DNA from: Bradyrhizobium macuxiense
Lineage (GTDB): Bacteria; Pseudomonadota; Alphaproteobacteria; Rhizobiales; Xanthobacteraceae
Length of the DNA stretch: 64,000 nt
Reading direction: 5' to 3'
Assembly: GCF_007993935.1 (NCBI RefSeq)
Contig: NZ_VITY01000002.1
Span: forward strand, 761,798-825,797
The notes below the pieces were generated by a model. It had not been told where the DNA came from. It worked only from the letters and a program-made list of their open reading frames with translations, and did not search any database. Positions 35,486 to 43,971 of the stretch are shown here, in pieces; positions within the stretch are counted from its first letter, which is position 1; each line of letters starts with the position of its first letter. The position numbers and the translations under genes were made by a program.

Positions 35486-36085
35486 ATGGGAATGGGACGC
35501 CCCCGCGCCTTCGACGCGGACGCCGCCTTGGACCGCGCCATGGACGTGTTCTGGCGCCACGGATATGAGGGCGCGACCATCGCGCAGCTCACCGAGGCGA
35601 TGAGCATCAATCCCCCGAGCCTCTACGCCGCCTTCGGCAGTAAGGAAGGCCTGCTGAAGGCTGCGCTCGACCGCTACACCGAAAAGCGCGACGCCTGGAT
35701 GGACAGGGTGGTCAGCGCTGCGACCGCGCACGAGGTCGCAGAACGATTTCTGATGGAGCATGCGGACGCCCAGACCGACCCCGCCAACCCGCCCGGCTGT
35801 CTGCTGGTCCAGGGCGGCCTTGCCTGCGGCACCGGCTCGGCGAATGTTCCGTTCGAACTGGCGGCGCGCCGCACCCGCACCGAGGACCAGTTGCGCGAAC
35901 GCTTTGTCCGCGCCAAGGCCGAACATGACCTCGGCGAGAGCGTCGATCCGGCCACGCTTGCGCGTTATCTCTCCGCGGTGACATCGGGCATGTGCGTGAT
36001 GGCCTCCTCGGGCGCGAACCGCGAGACGCTGCGTGAGATCGCGGCGGTGTCGCTGAAGGCGTTCGAGGAGCAGACGAAGCCCTGA
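35486..36085 (+). CDS. TetR/AcrR-family regulator of the RND pump
   Basis: 199 residues. The N-terminal HTH has the family pattern DRAMDVFWRHGYEGATIAQLTEAM then SLYAAFGSKEGLLKAAL; the C-terminal region is a ligand-binding helical bundle of the TetR_C type and resembles YxaF/AcrR relatives. Divergent from the adaptor gene, it very likely represses the pump and is released by a substrate. Start ATG 35486 is preferred because the HTH then begins close to the N terminus. Confidence 0.9.
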   Translation: MGMGRPRAFDADAALDRAMDVFWRHGYEGATIAQLTEAMSINPPSLYAAFGSKEGLLKAALDRYTEKRDAWMDRVVSAATAHEVAERFLMEHADAQTDPANPPGCLLVQGGLACGTGSANVPFELAARRTRTEDQLRERFVRAKAEHDLGESVDPATLARYLSAVTSGMCVMASSGANRETLREIAAVSLKAFEEQTKP

Positions 36086-36098
36086 GCCACCCTAGACA

Positions 36099-36710
36099 TC
36101 ACCACATCGTCTGCCGCGCGCGCTCCGGCCATTCACGATCGTACTTCTCGCCGCCGACCGTGTGCTCGCTCATCTCGGCAAGGATCTGGCCCGGCGTCGG
36201 CAGGATTGCCGGATCGATTCGCTTGTCCGGATTCCACAGGTCGGAGCGCACGATCGCGCGGGCGCACTGGAAGTAGATCTCCTCCACGTTCATCACGATG
36301 ACCGTGCGCGGCGCCTTGCCTTCCATCTTGAAGGAAGCCAGCAGCTCCGGCTCGGCCGTGACATAGGCGCGGCCATTGACGCGCAGCGTGCTGCCCGAGC
36401 CCGGGATCAGGAACAGCAGCCCAACGCGGGGATCGCGCACGATGTTGCGCAGCGAATCGCAGCGATTGTTGCCGCGGCGATCCGGCATCATCAGCGTCTT
36501 CGCATCATGGATGCGCACGAAGCCCGGCAGGTCACCGCGCGGCGAGCAATCGAGCCCCTCGGGCCCCGAGGTCGCGAGCGACACGAACGGCGATTTCTCG
36601 ATGAGCACACGATAGAGCGGCGTCACGTGATCGGAGACCTTCACGGTCGACGCGTCGTTCGGGAAGCCGTAGATCGCCTCAAGCTGCTCGATCGTAGAGA
36701 TCACCGACAT
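36099..36710 (-). CDS. PPOX-family FMN-binding protein
   Basis: 203 residues of the pyridoxamine-phosphate-oxidase-like split-barrel fold (MSMEG_1061-like), with PFVSLATSGPEGLDCSPRGD, DRRGNNRCDSL, LLFLIPGSGSTLRVNGRA and the WNPDKRID end. Such proteins bind FMN, haem or F420 and are redox enzymes of uncertain substrate. It begins 31 bases after phnN and so is likely the last gene of the phnG-N operon. A phosphonate role is not known for this family and may be accidental. Confidence 0.75.
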   Translation of the reverse strand: MSVISTIEQLEAIYGFPNDASTVKVSDHVTPLYRVLIEKSPFVSLATSGPEGLDCSPRGDLPGFVRIHDAKTLMMPDRRGNNRCDSLRNIVRDPRVGLLFLIPGSGSTLRVNGRAYVTAEPELLASFKMEGKAPRTVIVMNVEEIYFQCARAIVRSDLWNPDKRIDPAILPTPGQILAEMSEHTVGGEKYDREWPERARQTMW

Positions 36711-36741
36711 CAGTGCTGTTCTCCTTTGTGGCTAGTCGTGG

Positions 36742-37335
36742 TTATTCGTCCCAGCGTTCGCCCTTGATGATGCGGACAAGCTGTCGCGCGTGATATTCGG
36801 CGGTGCCGGAATTGACGATGGTGAAATCGGGTGTCGAGGTGCTTTCGTCGACGGTGCGGGCCAGCCGCTGCGCGAGCAGGCCGTCGCTGCTGCGGGCCCG
36901 CGCGGCCAGCCGTGCCGCCAGCACGTCCGGCGGCGCCGTGACCAGCACGACGATGGCACTGGCATAGTTGCGGCGCGCCACCGCGATCACCGTGCGCGAG
37001 ACGTTCGCGATCACGGTGCGTCCGGCACGGATATCGTCGTTGATGGCCCGCGACAACGCATAGCGGTGGCCGTGCGCTTCCCAATGCATGGCATAGTCGC
37101 CGCTAGCTGCCGCGTGCTGGAAGGCCTCCGCGCTGATCTCCTCATTGTCTTCCGACGCCGAGGCCTGGCGCGTGATCAGGCGGCGGGGAAACACGATCCC
37201 GCGATCATCGGCGCAGGCCGCTTTCGCGAGCCCAAGCAGCGTATCCTTGCCGGCGCCGCTCGGGCCGACCACCAGGATCAACCGGCCCGGCCCGATCGCA
37301 GCGCGCTGCTCGGCGATCACGGACGCATCGGTCAC
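36742..37335 (-). CDS. phnN: Ribose 1,5-bisphosphate phosphokinase
   Basis: Converts ribose 1,5-bisphosphate, released by the C-P lyase pathway, to PRPP with ATP. 197 residues, P-loop kinase fold like guanylate kinase: GPSGAGKDTLL Walker A near residue 24, an Arg-rich RRLITR lid segment, and a typical C-terminal half. Its ATG overlaps the phnM stop by four bases (ATGA), so the two are translationally coupled. Confidence 0.92.
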   Translation of the reverse strand: MTDASVIAEQRAAIGPGRLILVVGPSGAGKDTLLGLAKAACADDRGIVFPRRLITRQASASEDNEEISAEAFQHAAASGDYAMHWEAHGHRYALSRAINDDIRAGRTVIANVSRTVIAVARRNYASAIVVLVTAPPDVLAARLAARARSSDGLLAQRLARTVDESTSTPDFTIVNSGTAEYHARQLVRIIKGERWDE

Positions 37336-38486
37336 GCGACCCTCCCCCCTTCGCGCCAGACGCTGCGCACGACAGGCAGGTCACGCGCGACGTGCACGCG
37401 GATCAGGTCGGCGCGCCGGCCGACAGCGATCTCACCGCGATCGGAGAGGCCAACCGCTTCGGCCGGCGTCTTGGTCACGGTGCGGATGGCGGAGGCAAGA
37501 TCGATCGCCGGCACATGCCGCGGCAGTTGCAGCGCCGCCATCAACAAGCTCGACGGGATGTAGTCCGATGACAGGATATCGAGCATGCCCTCATTGGCGA
37601 GATCGACCGCCGCGATGTTGCCGGAATGCGAGCCGCCGCGCACCACGTTCGGCGCGCCCATCAGGATGTCGATGCCGGCGGCGTGCAGGCCCCGCGCGGC
37701 TTCCATCGTGGTCGGGAATTCCGCGACCGCGACCTTGTCGTTGACGGCGTCGACCACGTTCTCGTCCGTGGTGTCGTCGTGGCTCGCCAGCGGGATCTTG
37801 TACTCATGCGCCAGCGCGACGATCGCGCGGGTGTTTGCGACCGCATATTCCTTCTGATAGGCGAAGCGCCGGGCGAACAGCACGTCGAGCTGGGCGTCGG
37901 TCATGCCCCCACCCTTGCCGCGGTAGTAGTCGCGCAGCTTGACCTCGTCGCGGAACTGGCGCTGGCCCGGCGTATGGTCCATCAGCGACATCAGCCGCAC
38001 GTCCGGCCGGTCGATCAGCTCCTTGGCCTCAGCGACGACGTCAGGCATCGGCACCTCGCAGCGCAGATGCAGGAAGTGATCGGCGCGCAGCAGGTCCTCC
38101 TCACGCGCCGCCGAGATCGCCGCCGCCAGCACGCCGGCGCGGCCATCGACGTCCTCGGCGCCGTCCTCGCGCCAGACCCGCAGCGAGTCCAGCACGGTGG
38201 TGATGCCTGAGGTCGCGAGCTGCCCGTCATAGGAGATCACAGCGGCGACCGGGTTCCAGAACACCTTCGGCCGCGGCACGTAGTGCATCTCGAGATGGTC
38301 CGTGTGCAGCTCGATCAGCCCGGGCATCAGGAGATCGCCGCCGGCATCCTCGGCCGCCTCGGGCGCCCTGCCCTCGCCGAACTCCGCGATCTTGCCGTCA
38401 GAAATCGCGACCCAGCCCTGCTCAATCACGCGATCGGCGAGGACCAGCCGGGCGTTGCCGACGATGGTGTCTTGCTTGGCGGTCAT
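37332..38486 (-). CDS. phnM: alpha-D-ribose 1-methylphosphonate 5-triphosphate diphosphatase
   Basis: Amidohydrolase-fold enzyme that removes pyrophosphate from ribose methylphosphonate triphosphate, giving the PhnJ substrate. 384 residues. Metal site: HTDHLEMH near residue 60 (HxDxxE type), MDHTPGQRQF, HDDTTDEN, and the C-terminal [11 protein letters not shown] and LSSDYIPSSLL segments. A second phnM (54234-55406) has a different metal motif, so the two are paralogues. It sits 13 bases after phnL and overlaps phnN. Confidence 0.93.
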   Translation of the reverse strand: MTAKQDTIVGNARLVLADRVIEQGWVAISDGKIAEFGEGRAPEAAEDAGGDLLMPGLIELHTDHLEMHYVPRPKVFWNPVAAVISYDGQLATSGITTVLDSLRVWREDGAEDVDGRAGVLAAAISAAREEDLLRADHFLHLRCEVPMPDVVAEAKELIDRPDVRLMSLMDHTPGQRQFRDEVKLRDYYRGKGGGMTDAQLDVLFARRFAYQKEYAVANTRAIVALAHEYKIPLASHDDTTDENVVDAVNDKVAVAEFPTTMEAARGLHAAGIDILMGAPNVVRGGSHSGNIAAVDLANEGMLDILSSDYIPSSLLMAALQLPRHVPAIDLASAIRTVTKTPAEAVGLSDRGEIAVGRRADLIRVHVARDLPVVRSVWREGGRVA

Positions 38487-38499
38487 TTCAAACGGTCCT

Positions 38500-39210
38500 T
38501 CAGGCAGCAGCGGCGAACGAGGTCACATCGACGATGCGATCGGCTATCAGATGGCGGATTTCGTCGTCATGGACAATCGCGACCATCGCGACGCCCTTGG
38601 TCTTTTTCTCCGCAATCAGCTCGACCACCACTGCGCGATTCGCCGCATCGAGCGAAGCGGTCGGTTCGTCCAGCAGCAGGATCGGCAGGTCCGAGATGAA
38701 GCCACGCGCGATGTTGACGCGCTGCTGCTCGCCGCCGGAGAAGGTCGAGGGCGGCAGGGTCCACAGCCGATCCGGAATGTTGAGCCGGCGCAGCAGTTTG
38801 CCGGCACGTTCGCGGGCCTCCTCGCGCGCCACGCCGTTGACGATCAACGGCTCGGCGACGACGTCGATGGTCGCCACCCGCGGCACCGCGCGCAGGAACT
38901 GGCTGACATAGCCGATCGTCGAGCGGCGGATGCTCAGCACCTGGCGCGGCTCGGCGGTCGCAAGGTCAACCACCTTGCCGTGGTGGCGGATGCCGATCCG
39001 GCCGCTGTCGCAGCGGTAATTGCCGAAGATCATCTTCAGGATCGAGGATTTTCCGGCGCCCGACGGGCCCGACAGCACCACGCATTCGCCGGGATCGACA
39101 TGGAACGAGACGCCGCGCACCACGGGCAACTCGACGCCGCCCTGCAGATGCATGGTGAAGGTCTTCTCGGCGTTGGCAAGTTCGATCATCGCGGTCATTG
39201 GCAAGCTCAT
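38500..39210 (-). CDS. phnL: C-P lyase complex ATPase PhnL
   Basis: ABC-type ATPase subunit without transmembrane partner, working with PhnG, H, I, J and K in the C-P lyase core. 236 residues: Walker A GPSGAGKSS, signature FSGGEQQRVNIAR and Walker B ILLLDEPTASLD. Its ATG overlaps the phnK stop by four bases, fixing the start at 39210. Needed with PhnI for triphosphate-ribose transfer in E. coli. Confidence 0.93.
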   Translation of the reverse strand: MSLPMTAMIELANAEKTFTMHLQGGVELPVVRGVSFHVDPGECVVLSGPSGAGKSSILKMIFGNYRCDSGRIGIRHHGKVVDLATAEPRQVLSIRRSTIGYVSQFLRAVPRVATIDVVAEPLIVNGVAREEARERAGKLLRRLNIPDRLWTLPPSTFSGGEQQRVNIARGFISDLPILLLDEPTASLDAANRAVVVELIAEKKTKGVAMVAIVHDDEIRHLIADRIVDVTSFAAAA

Positions 39211-40004
39211 GGCGGCAGAATCGAGGAAACGAGCAGCTGGGTATAGGGCTCGCGGGGATCGTCGAGCACCTGGTCGGTGAGGCCGGTCTCGATGACGCGG
39301 CCGCCCTTCATCACCATCACGCGATGCGACAGCAGGCGCGCCACCGCGAGATCGTGGGTCACGACGATGGCGGCGAGGCCAAGCTCGCTGACCAGGTTGC
39401 GCATCAGGTCGAGCAGGCGCGCCTGCACCGAGACGTCGAGGCCGCCGGTCGGCTCGTCCATGAACACCAGCCGCGGCTCGGTGACGAGATTGCGCGCGAT
39501 CTGCAGCCGCTGCCGCATGCCGCCGGAATAGGTCTTCGGCGCATCGTCGATGCGGCCGACATCGATCTCGACCCGATCGAGCCAGGTCGATGCGGTGTCT
39601 CTGATACGACCGTAGTGATTCCAGCCGACCGCCATCAGCCGCTCGCCGACATTGGCGCCGGCCGAGACACCCATGCGCAGTCCCTGCGCCGGATCCTGAT
39701 GCACAAAGCCCCAGTCTGTGCGGAACAGGAAGCGCCGCTCCGCTTCGCCGAGTTCGGCGAGATCGCGCAGCACGCCGTCGCGCATCCGGTAGGACACCCG
39801 TCCCGCGCTCGGCGCGAGCTGCGCCGACAGCAGTTGCAGCAAGGTCGACTTGCCCGATCCGGATTCGCCGACGATCGCCAGCACCTCGCCGGGATAGAGC
39901 GCGAACGAGACATCGCGGCAGGCCGGCAGCCGGCCGTAATTCTTGGCAAGCCCCTCGGCCACCAGCAACGGCTCGTCGTTGTCGAGGCTCGAAAGCTCAG
40001 ACAT
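39207..40004 (-). CDS. phnK: C-P lyase complex ATPase PhnK
   Basis: Second ABC-type ATPase of the C-P lyase system; in E. coli it docks on the PhnJ face of the core complex. 265 residues: Walker A GESGSGKST, Q-loop region FVHQDPAQGLR, signature YSGGMRQRLQIAR, Walker B LVFMDEPTGGLD. Start ATG 40004 gives an overlap of 8 bases with phnJ. Closest homologues outside the pathway are DppD/OppD-type ATPases, but the context decides. Confidence 0.93.
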   Translation of the reverse strand: MSELSSLDNDEPLLVAEGLAKNYGRLPACRDVSFALYPGEVLAIVGESGSGKSTLLQLLSAQLAPSAGRVSYRMRDGVLRDLAELGEAERRFLFRTDWGFVHQDPAQGLRMGVSAGANVGERLMAVGWNHYGRIRDTASTWLDRVEIDVGRIDDAPKTYSGGMRQRLQIARNLVTEPRLVFMDEPTGGLDVSVQARLLDLMRNLVSELGLAAIVVTHDLAVARLLSHRVMVMKGGRVIETGLTDQVLDDPREPYTQLLVSSILPP

Positions 40005-40881
40005 GCGCCTTCTCCTTATGCGGTGCTGCGCTCTCGGTGCCGCGATGGCCGGCGGCCTGGCGCTGCTCGCAGAAGTCGGTGTCGGAGCAGACGAACATCC
40101 GCCCGCCCTTGTCGTCGGTGACGATCTCGTCGAGATAGGAATTGTCGGCGCCGCACAGCGCGCAGGGCGCATTGAAGCGGTAGCGCGTGAACGGATGATC
40201 CTCGAAATCCAGCGACACCACCGTGGTGTAGGGCGGAATCGCGTAGATGCGCTTTTCGCGGCCGGCGCCGAACAGCTGCAGCGCCGCGCAATTGTCCATC
40301 TTCGGATTGTCGAATTTCGGGGTCGGCGACGGGTCCATCACGTAGCGCGCATTCACCTTCACCGGATAGGCGTAGGCGGTCGCGATGTGGCCGAAGCGCG
40401 CGATGTCCTCGTAGAGCTTGACATGCATCAGCCCATATTCGGCGAGCGCATGCATCCGCCGCGTCTCGGTCTCGCGCGGTTCCAGGAAGCGCAGCGGCTC
40501 GGGGATCGGCACCTGATAGACCAGCACCTGCCCCGCGTGCAGCGACGCCTCGGGAATCCGGTGCCTTGTCTGGATCACGGTCGCATCCGTGGTCGAGGTC
40601 GTGGTCGCGACTCCCGCGGTCTTGCCGAAGAATTTGCGGATCGAGATCGCATTGGTGGTGTCGTCCGAACCCTGATCGATCACCTTCAGCACGTCGTCGG
40701 GACCGAGGATCGCCGCCGTCACCTGCACGCCGCCGGTGCCCCAGCCATAGGGCATCGGCATCTCGCGGCTCGCGAACGGCACCTGATAGCCGGGGATCGC
40801 GATCGCCTTCAGGATCGCGCGGCGGATCATCCGCTTGGTCTGCTCGTCGAGATAGGCGAAGTTGTACGTCGGCGCGTTCAT
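39997..40881 (-). CDS. phnJ: Carbon-phosphorus lyase, radical SAM enzyme
   Basis: Cleaves the C-P bond of ribose 1-methylphosphonate 5-phosphate, giving methane (or another hydrocarbon) and phosphoribosyl cyclic phosphate. 294 residues. The cluster cysteines 240, 243 and 265 and the active-site Cys 271 are present in CALC, FVC and DFC, and the glycyl-radical Gly is about residue 31 (GYQVPF). Its ATG is four bases inside the phnI stop region. The reaction is oxygen-sensitive; the gene looks intact. Confidence 0.95.
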   Translation of the reverse strand: MNAPTYNFAYLDEQTKRMIRRAILKAIAIPGYQVPFASREMPMPYGWGTGGVQVTAAILGPDDVLKVIDQGSDDTTNAISIRKFFGKTAGVATTTSTTDATVIQTRHRIPEASLHAGQVLVYQVPIPEPLRFLEPRETETRRMHALAEYGLMHVKLYEDIARFGHIATAYAYPVKVNARYVMDPSPTPKFDNPKMDNCAALQLFGAGREKRIYAIPPYTTVVSLDFEDHPFTRYRFNAPCALCGADNSYLDEIVTDDKGGRMFVCSDTDFCEQRQAAGHRGTESAAPHKEKAHV

Positions 40882-41981
40882 TCCGCGGCCTCCTGCAGTT
40901 CGACCGCCTGGTTGGCCTCGGCGAATTCCTGCCGCAGCTTGCGCAGCAGGCCGAGCTCGGACTGGAAGTCGACGTAGTGCGGCAGCTTGAGATGCTCGAC
41001 GAAGCCGGTCGACTGGACGTTGTCGGAGTGCGACATCACGAACTCCTCGTCCTGCGCCGGCGCCCCCGCCTCTTCGCCGAGCTCGCGCGCGCGGAGCGCA
41101 CGGTCGACCAGCGCCATCGACATGGTCTTGCGCTCGCTCTGGCCGAAGGCAAGGCCATAGCCGCGGGTGAAGCACGGCGCCTCGGTGGTCGAGCCCTTGA
41201 ACTGGTTGACCATCTGGCATTCGGTCAGTTCGACCGAGCCGAGCGGCACCGCGAAGCCGACATCCTCGGCAAAGAATTCGACTTCGACTTCGCCGAAGCG
41301 GATCTCGCCGGCGAACGGATGGTTGCGGCCATAACCGCGCTGCGTCGAATAGCCGAGCGCGAGCAGGAATCCCTCGTCGCCGCGCGCCAGATTCTGTAGC
41401 CGCAGGTCGCGATCGGCCGGGAAGCTCAGCGGCTCGCGCGTGAGGTCGCCGACCGGCGCGTCGCTATCTGCCTGCGGCGACGTCTCGATCAGGCCATCGC
41501 GGCCGAGAATGTCTGTCACCCGCGGCGTTGCCGCCTGTGAGGCCTCCGCGGTCGCCGGCTGCTCCGGCACAAAGCCTTCCGCGAGCTGCGGGTCGAGCAG
41601 GCGATGGGTGTAGTCGAAGGTCGGCCCCAGGATCTGGCCGCCAGGAACGTCCTTGAAGGTCGAGGAGATGCGCCGCCGCACCTGCATCTCGCCGGTGTTG
41701 ACCGGATCGGTCGCGCCGAACCGCGGCAGCGTGGCGCGGAAGGCGCGAACCAGGAAGATCGCCTCGATCATGTCGCCGCGGGCTTGCTTGATCGCCAGCG
41801 CCGCGAGCTCGCGGTCATACAGCGAACCCTCGGTCATCACGCGGTCGACCCCGAGCGCGAGCTGTTCGGAGATCTGCGCCAGCGTCACCTCGGGCACAGC
41901 GCGATCGCCACGCCGCTCATGCGCCAGCAGCCGATGAGCGTTCTCGATGGCGCGCTCGCCTCCCTTGACGGCTACATACAT
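40878..41981 (-). CDS. phnI: C-P lyase core subunit PhnI
   Basis: Nucleosidase-type subunit that, with PhnG, PhnH and PhnL, joins the phosphonate to the ribose of ATP with loss of adenine. 367 residues, the usual length: starts MYVAVKGGERAIENAHRLL, with RRRISSTFKDVPGGQILGPTFDY and AFGQSERKTMSM, both family-typical. It overlaps phnJ by four bases and starts 3 bases after phnH. Confidence 0.95.
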   Translation of the reverse strand: MYVAVKGGERAIENAHRLLAHERRGDRAVPEVTLAQISEQLALGVDRVMTEGSLYDRELAALAIKQARGDMIEAIFLVRAFRATLPRFGATDPVNTGEMQVRRRISSTFKDVPGGQILGPTFDYTHRLLDPQLAEGFVPEQPATAEASQAATPRVTDILGRDGLIETSPQADSDAPVGDLTREPLSFPADRDLRLQNLARGDEGFLLALGYSTQRGYGRNHPFAGEIRFGEVEVEFFAEDVGFAVPLGSVELTECQMVNQFKGSTTEAPCFTRGYGLAFGQSERKTMSMALVDRALRARELGEEAGAPAQDEEFVMSHSDNVQSTGFVEHLKLPHYVDFQSELGLLRKLRQEFAEANQAVELQEAAE

Positions 41982-41984
41982 CGC

Positions 41985-42593
41985 TCACACTCCGCTTGCG
42001 ATCAGCCGCGTGGTGCGCGGGATCGCGACAATATTGTCGTCATGGACCAGCACGACATCGATGCCGCGCGGGAACAGGACTTCGTTGACCGAAAGCCGCT
42101 GGAACAAATCGCGCGGCTTGAGCATCGCCTGCAGCACCGCGCTGCCGTCGATGCCGGGGCCTTTCAGCTCGAAAGCCGGGCCCTGGGTCAGGCTGTCGAC
42201 CTGCAGGATCAGCGTGGTCGAGCGATCAGGATATTCGCTGCTGCCGAACGCGAAGCGTTCCAGCGCCGGCAGGTTCGCCGCATCGCCGATCAGCGCGAAG
42301 CTTGCGATCGAGGAATCCCCAACCACCGGCGCACTGGCGTGAAACTTGAGCCAGCGGGCGACATCCGGCGTCGCCGACATCGCGGCGTCGAGCCAGATCG
42401 GCGTGTCGTGATCGAACAGCGTCAGCGCGATCGCGGCCGAGCCGCGCATCATGCCGGCGGGTGTTCCGACATCAGCGGCGACGCGCTGCACGCTGCCCGG
42501 ACGTGCCATCGCATCCATCACGGAACGGAACGTGGATTGCGCCGACAGCACCTTGTCGGCAAAGCCTGCGGGCATTTCGGCAATCGTCGTCAT
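41985..42593 (-). CDS. phnH: C-P lyase core subunit PhnH
   Basis: Core-complex subunit, fold like PLP-dependent transferases without the cofactor. 202 residues from ATG 42593, which lies four bases after the phnG stop; a longer in-frame start would run into phnG and is rejected. Contains FRSVMDAMARPGS and FPRGIDVVLVHDD, hallmarks of the family. Complete. Confidence 0.92.
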   Translation of the reverse strand: MTTIAEMPAGFADKVLSAQSTFRSVMDAMARPGSVQRVAADVGTPAGMMRGSAAIALTLFDHDTPIWLDAAMSATPDVARWLKFHASAPVVGDSSIASFALIGDAANLPALERFAFGSSEYPDRSTTLILQVDSLTQGPAFELKGPGIDGSAVLQAMLKPRDLFQRLSVNEVLFPRGIDVVLVHDDNIVAIPRTTRLIASGV

Positions 42594-42597
42594 TGCG

Positions 42598-43068
42598 TCA
42601 CCCCTCACCGCGCACCATCGTGTAGAAATCAACCCGCGTCGCCGCGGCCTCGGCGGCCTTGCGGGCGCGCTCGGCGTTCACAGCGGCACGCAGCGGTGCG
42701 ATCACCTTTGCCTCGACCTCGCCGCACAATTCCGCGGACTGCACCATGGCGTCGCACAACGCGATCATCTGCGCCTTCTGCGCGTCGCGGCCGAGCGTGT
42801 AGCCGAAGCCGACCTCGCCGCTCGCGAGCCGCACCGCCGCGCGCGACACCGTCGCCTCGCCGAGATTGAACGGCGCGCCGTCGCCGCCGACCCGCCCGCG
42901 CATCATCACGAGGCCGTTCTCCGGCTCGCGCAGATTCTCATGCTTCGGGATCGCGATCGCAGCCAGCCTGCCCGCGATGTCGGCCGCGGCGGAATGCGCC
43001 AGCACCGTCATCGCGGCCTTGCGCTGGGCCTGCTTGCTGTCTGGTCCGGTCGAACTGGTCGAACTCAT
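42598..43068 (-). CDS. phnG: C-P lyase core subunit PhnG
   Basis: First gene of the phnG-N operon. 156 residues from ATG 43068 with AAGG seven bases before it; in-frame openings further upstream lie within the operator palindrome and are not used. Shows the conserved RKAAMTVLAH, PKHENLREPENGLVMMRGR and GEATVSRAAVRL stretches. Its promoter region carries the PHO box and a large palindrome shared with phnF. Confidence 0.93.
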   Translation of the reverse strand: MSSTSSTGPDSKQAQRKAAMTVLAHSAAADIAGRLAAIAIPKHENLREPENGLVMMRGRVGGDGAPFNLGEATVSRAAVRLASGEVGFGYTLGRDAQKAQMIALCDAMVQSAELCGEVEAKVIAPLRAAVNAERARKAAEAAATRVDFYTMVRGEG

Positions 43069-43084
43069 GTGCAACCTTGCTTGC

Positions 43085-43116
43085 ATCAAGTTGTCTATGA
43101 TAATAGACAACTTGAT
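43085..43116. promoter_or_regulatory. PhnF operator palindrome
   Basis: Perfect inverted repeat with 14-bp arms ATCAAGTTGTCTAT (43085-43098) and its complement (43103-43116) around GATA. GntR/HutC-type regulators such as PhnF bind TTGTCTAT-type sites. It is 17 bases upstream of phnG and 57 upstream of phnF, so binding could control both. Confidence 0.75.
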
Positions 43117-43127
43117 AGCCGAGCGCC

Positions 43128-43144
43128 ATGACTGTTTCGTGACA
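43128..43144 (-). promoter_or_regulatory. PHO box before phnG
   Basis: On the minus strand TGTCAC and AGTCAT start 11 bases apart, the spacing and near-consensus of PhoB sites. Pointing at phnG, it lies about 60 bases upstream of the ATG. With the PhnF palindrome it gives dual control: phosphate starvation and phosphonate supply. Confidence 0.65.
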
Positions 43145-43172
43145 AACCGAAGATTTCTGGTATCACCGCGCG

Positions 43173-43898
43173 ATGAGCATGCAGGAAAGTTCCGGCGTCG
43201 CCTTGTGGCGGCAAGTCGCTGACGGCATCGAGCGCGGCATCGCTGACGGGCGCTTTGCTGCCGGCGAAAAGCTGCCGGGCGAGATGGAGATCGCCGAGAC
43301 TTACCGGGTCAACCGCCACACCGTGCGGCGCGCGCTCGCCGCACTGGCGGAGCGCGGCCTGGTGCGCGCCGAGCGCGGCAGCGGCACCTATGTCGAAGCC
43401 CAGCGCCTCGCTTATCCCCTGCGCTCACGCACGCGATTTTCGGAGATCGTCGGTGCCGGCGGCCACGAGCCGCGCGGCCAGCTGATCGATGCCGGCAGCG
43501 ATGTCGCCAACCGCGAGATCGCGCGCGAGCTCGGCCTGAAGATTGGCGCGCCGCTGATCCGGATCGAAGCGGTGCGGCTCGCCGACCGGACGCCGATCTG
43601 CGTCTCCACCACCTGGCTGTCGGCCGAGCGGTTTCCCGATGCCGGTAGCGTGTTCGCCGACGTTCGCTCGATGACGAAGCTGCTCGGGCATTACGGGGTG
43701 AAGGATTACCACCGCGCCTCGACCCGGATCACCGCGGCGATTGTCGATGCCACCGACGCCGCACGGCTCGATCTGCCGCTGGGACGGCCGGTGCTGGTGG
43801 TCGACGCCACCGACGTCGACATGCTGGACCAGCCGCTGGTAACCAAGCGCTCGCGCTTCGCCGCCGAGCGCGTGGAATTCCTGGTCGAGAACGGCTGA
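43173..43898 (+). CDS. phnF: GntR-family phosphonate regulator PhnF
   Basis: 241 residues. N-terminal winged helix of GntR type (YRVNRHTVRRALAALAERGLVRAERGSGTYV) and a C-terminal UTRA/HutC effector domain. Divergent from phnG with a palindrome in between, the classic PhnF arrangement; it probably represses both directions and is relieved by a phosphonate or a pathway intermediate. It ends 73 bases before the convergent GntP-type permease stop. Confidence 0.92.
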   Translation: MSMQESSGVALWRQVADGIERGIADGRFAAGEKLPGEMEIAETYRVNRHTVRRALAALAERGLVRAERGSGTYVEAQRLAYPLRSRTRFSEIVGAGGHEPRGQLIDAGSDVANREIARELGLKIGAPLIRIEAVRLADRTPICVSTTWLSAERFPDAGSVFADVRSMTKLLGHYGVKDYHRASTRITAAIVDATDAARLDLPLGRPVLVVDATDVDMLDQPLVTKRSRFAAERVEFLVENG

Positions 43899-43971
43899 CG
43901 GTCCCCTCTGCAATCCGAACTGGAAGATTAAGCAGTCGTCGCACGCCCGCGGCATCACCCGCGCGCGCCGA

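Noticed and set aside
43128..43144. A third repeat unit of the phnG PHO box on either side.
   Set aside because: At the expected 11-bp positions the sequences AATCTT and TCGGCT are too far from TGTCAT.
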